Of a stretch of DNA of 5,007 nt, positions 4,999 to 5,007 are shown in pieces. Positions within the stretch are counted from its first letter, which is position 1; every line of letters begins with the position of its first letter. The position numbers were made by a program, and so were the translations under genes. The stretch is from an uncultured Clostridia bacterium. Lineage in GTDB: Bacteria; Bacillota; Clostridia; Christensenellales; UBA1242. The notes beneath the pieces are model-generated. The model did no database searches, was not told where the DNA came from, and saw only the letters and a list, made by a program, of their open reading frames with translations. The stretch is taken from assembly GCA_947589655.1 (NCBI GenBank), contig CANQCE010000073.1, positions 1 through 5,007 of the forward strand. Reading direction: 5' to 3'.

Positions 4999-5007
4999 TT
5001 AAAAGCC

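Overview
The window looks like a chromosomal piece of a low-GC Gram-positive bacterium (Bacillota), most likely an uncultured clostridial relative. The evidence is AT-rich DNA, strong Shine-Dalgarno sites, textbook sigma-A promoters, an HrcA/CIRCE heat-shock switch, an rplM-rpsI pair behind a candidate L13-type leader, and a possible sporulation-type gene. Every stop codon that can be read (7 of 7) is TAA, and nothing suggests an altered genetic code.

Layout from left to right. Positions 1-622 (minus) hold the 5' part of hrcA, with its promoter and a CIRCE operator at 645-707. Its last ~18 visible codons read as a SpoU-family RNA methyltransferase motif instead of HrcA. Positions 750-965 (minus) encode a small XRE repressor, divergent from a 79-residue helical protein (1055-1294, plus). 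A strong promoter with a dyad in its spacer lies between the two. Positions 1358-2029 (plus) encode a cysteine-containing, beta-rich protein whose -10-like element resembles mother-cell sporulation promoters. A bidirectional terminator (2040-2068) separates it from the convergent rplM-rpsI operon (2081-2931, minus), which has its own promoter and a structured leader. Next come a lipoprotein gene (3080-3841, minus) and an unrecognised 189-residue helical protein (3920-4489, minus). A terminator hairpin between these two also contains the -35 element of the lipoprotein promoter.

Positions 4490-4931 contain no credible gene. They hold the promoter of the 189-residue gene, an AT-rich stretch, a good rightward promoter and a very G-poor A/C-rich stretch leading into a tRNA. 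That tRNA is tRNA-Arg(CCT). Its 5' half is well formed up to the anticodon loop, but the 3' half is absent.

The genes are mostly independent units. The only clear functional pair is rplM-rpsI, whose products join the large and small ribosomal subunits. HrcA controls itself through CIRCE, and the XRE protein probably controls itself and its divergent neighbour. Both window edges show a recognisable gene changing abruptly into something else within the last ~40-55 bases. This could be biology (a fusion, an interrupted tRNA or integration site) but is also the pattern of mis-extended contig ends. No defence system, CRISPR array, transposase or complete mobile element is visible.
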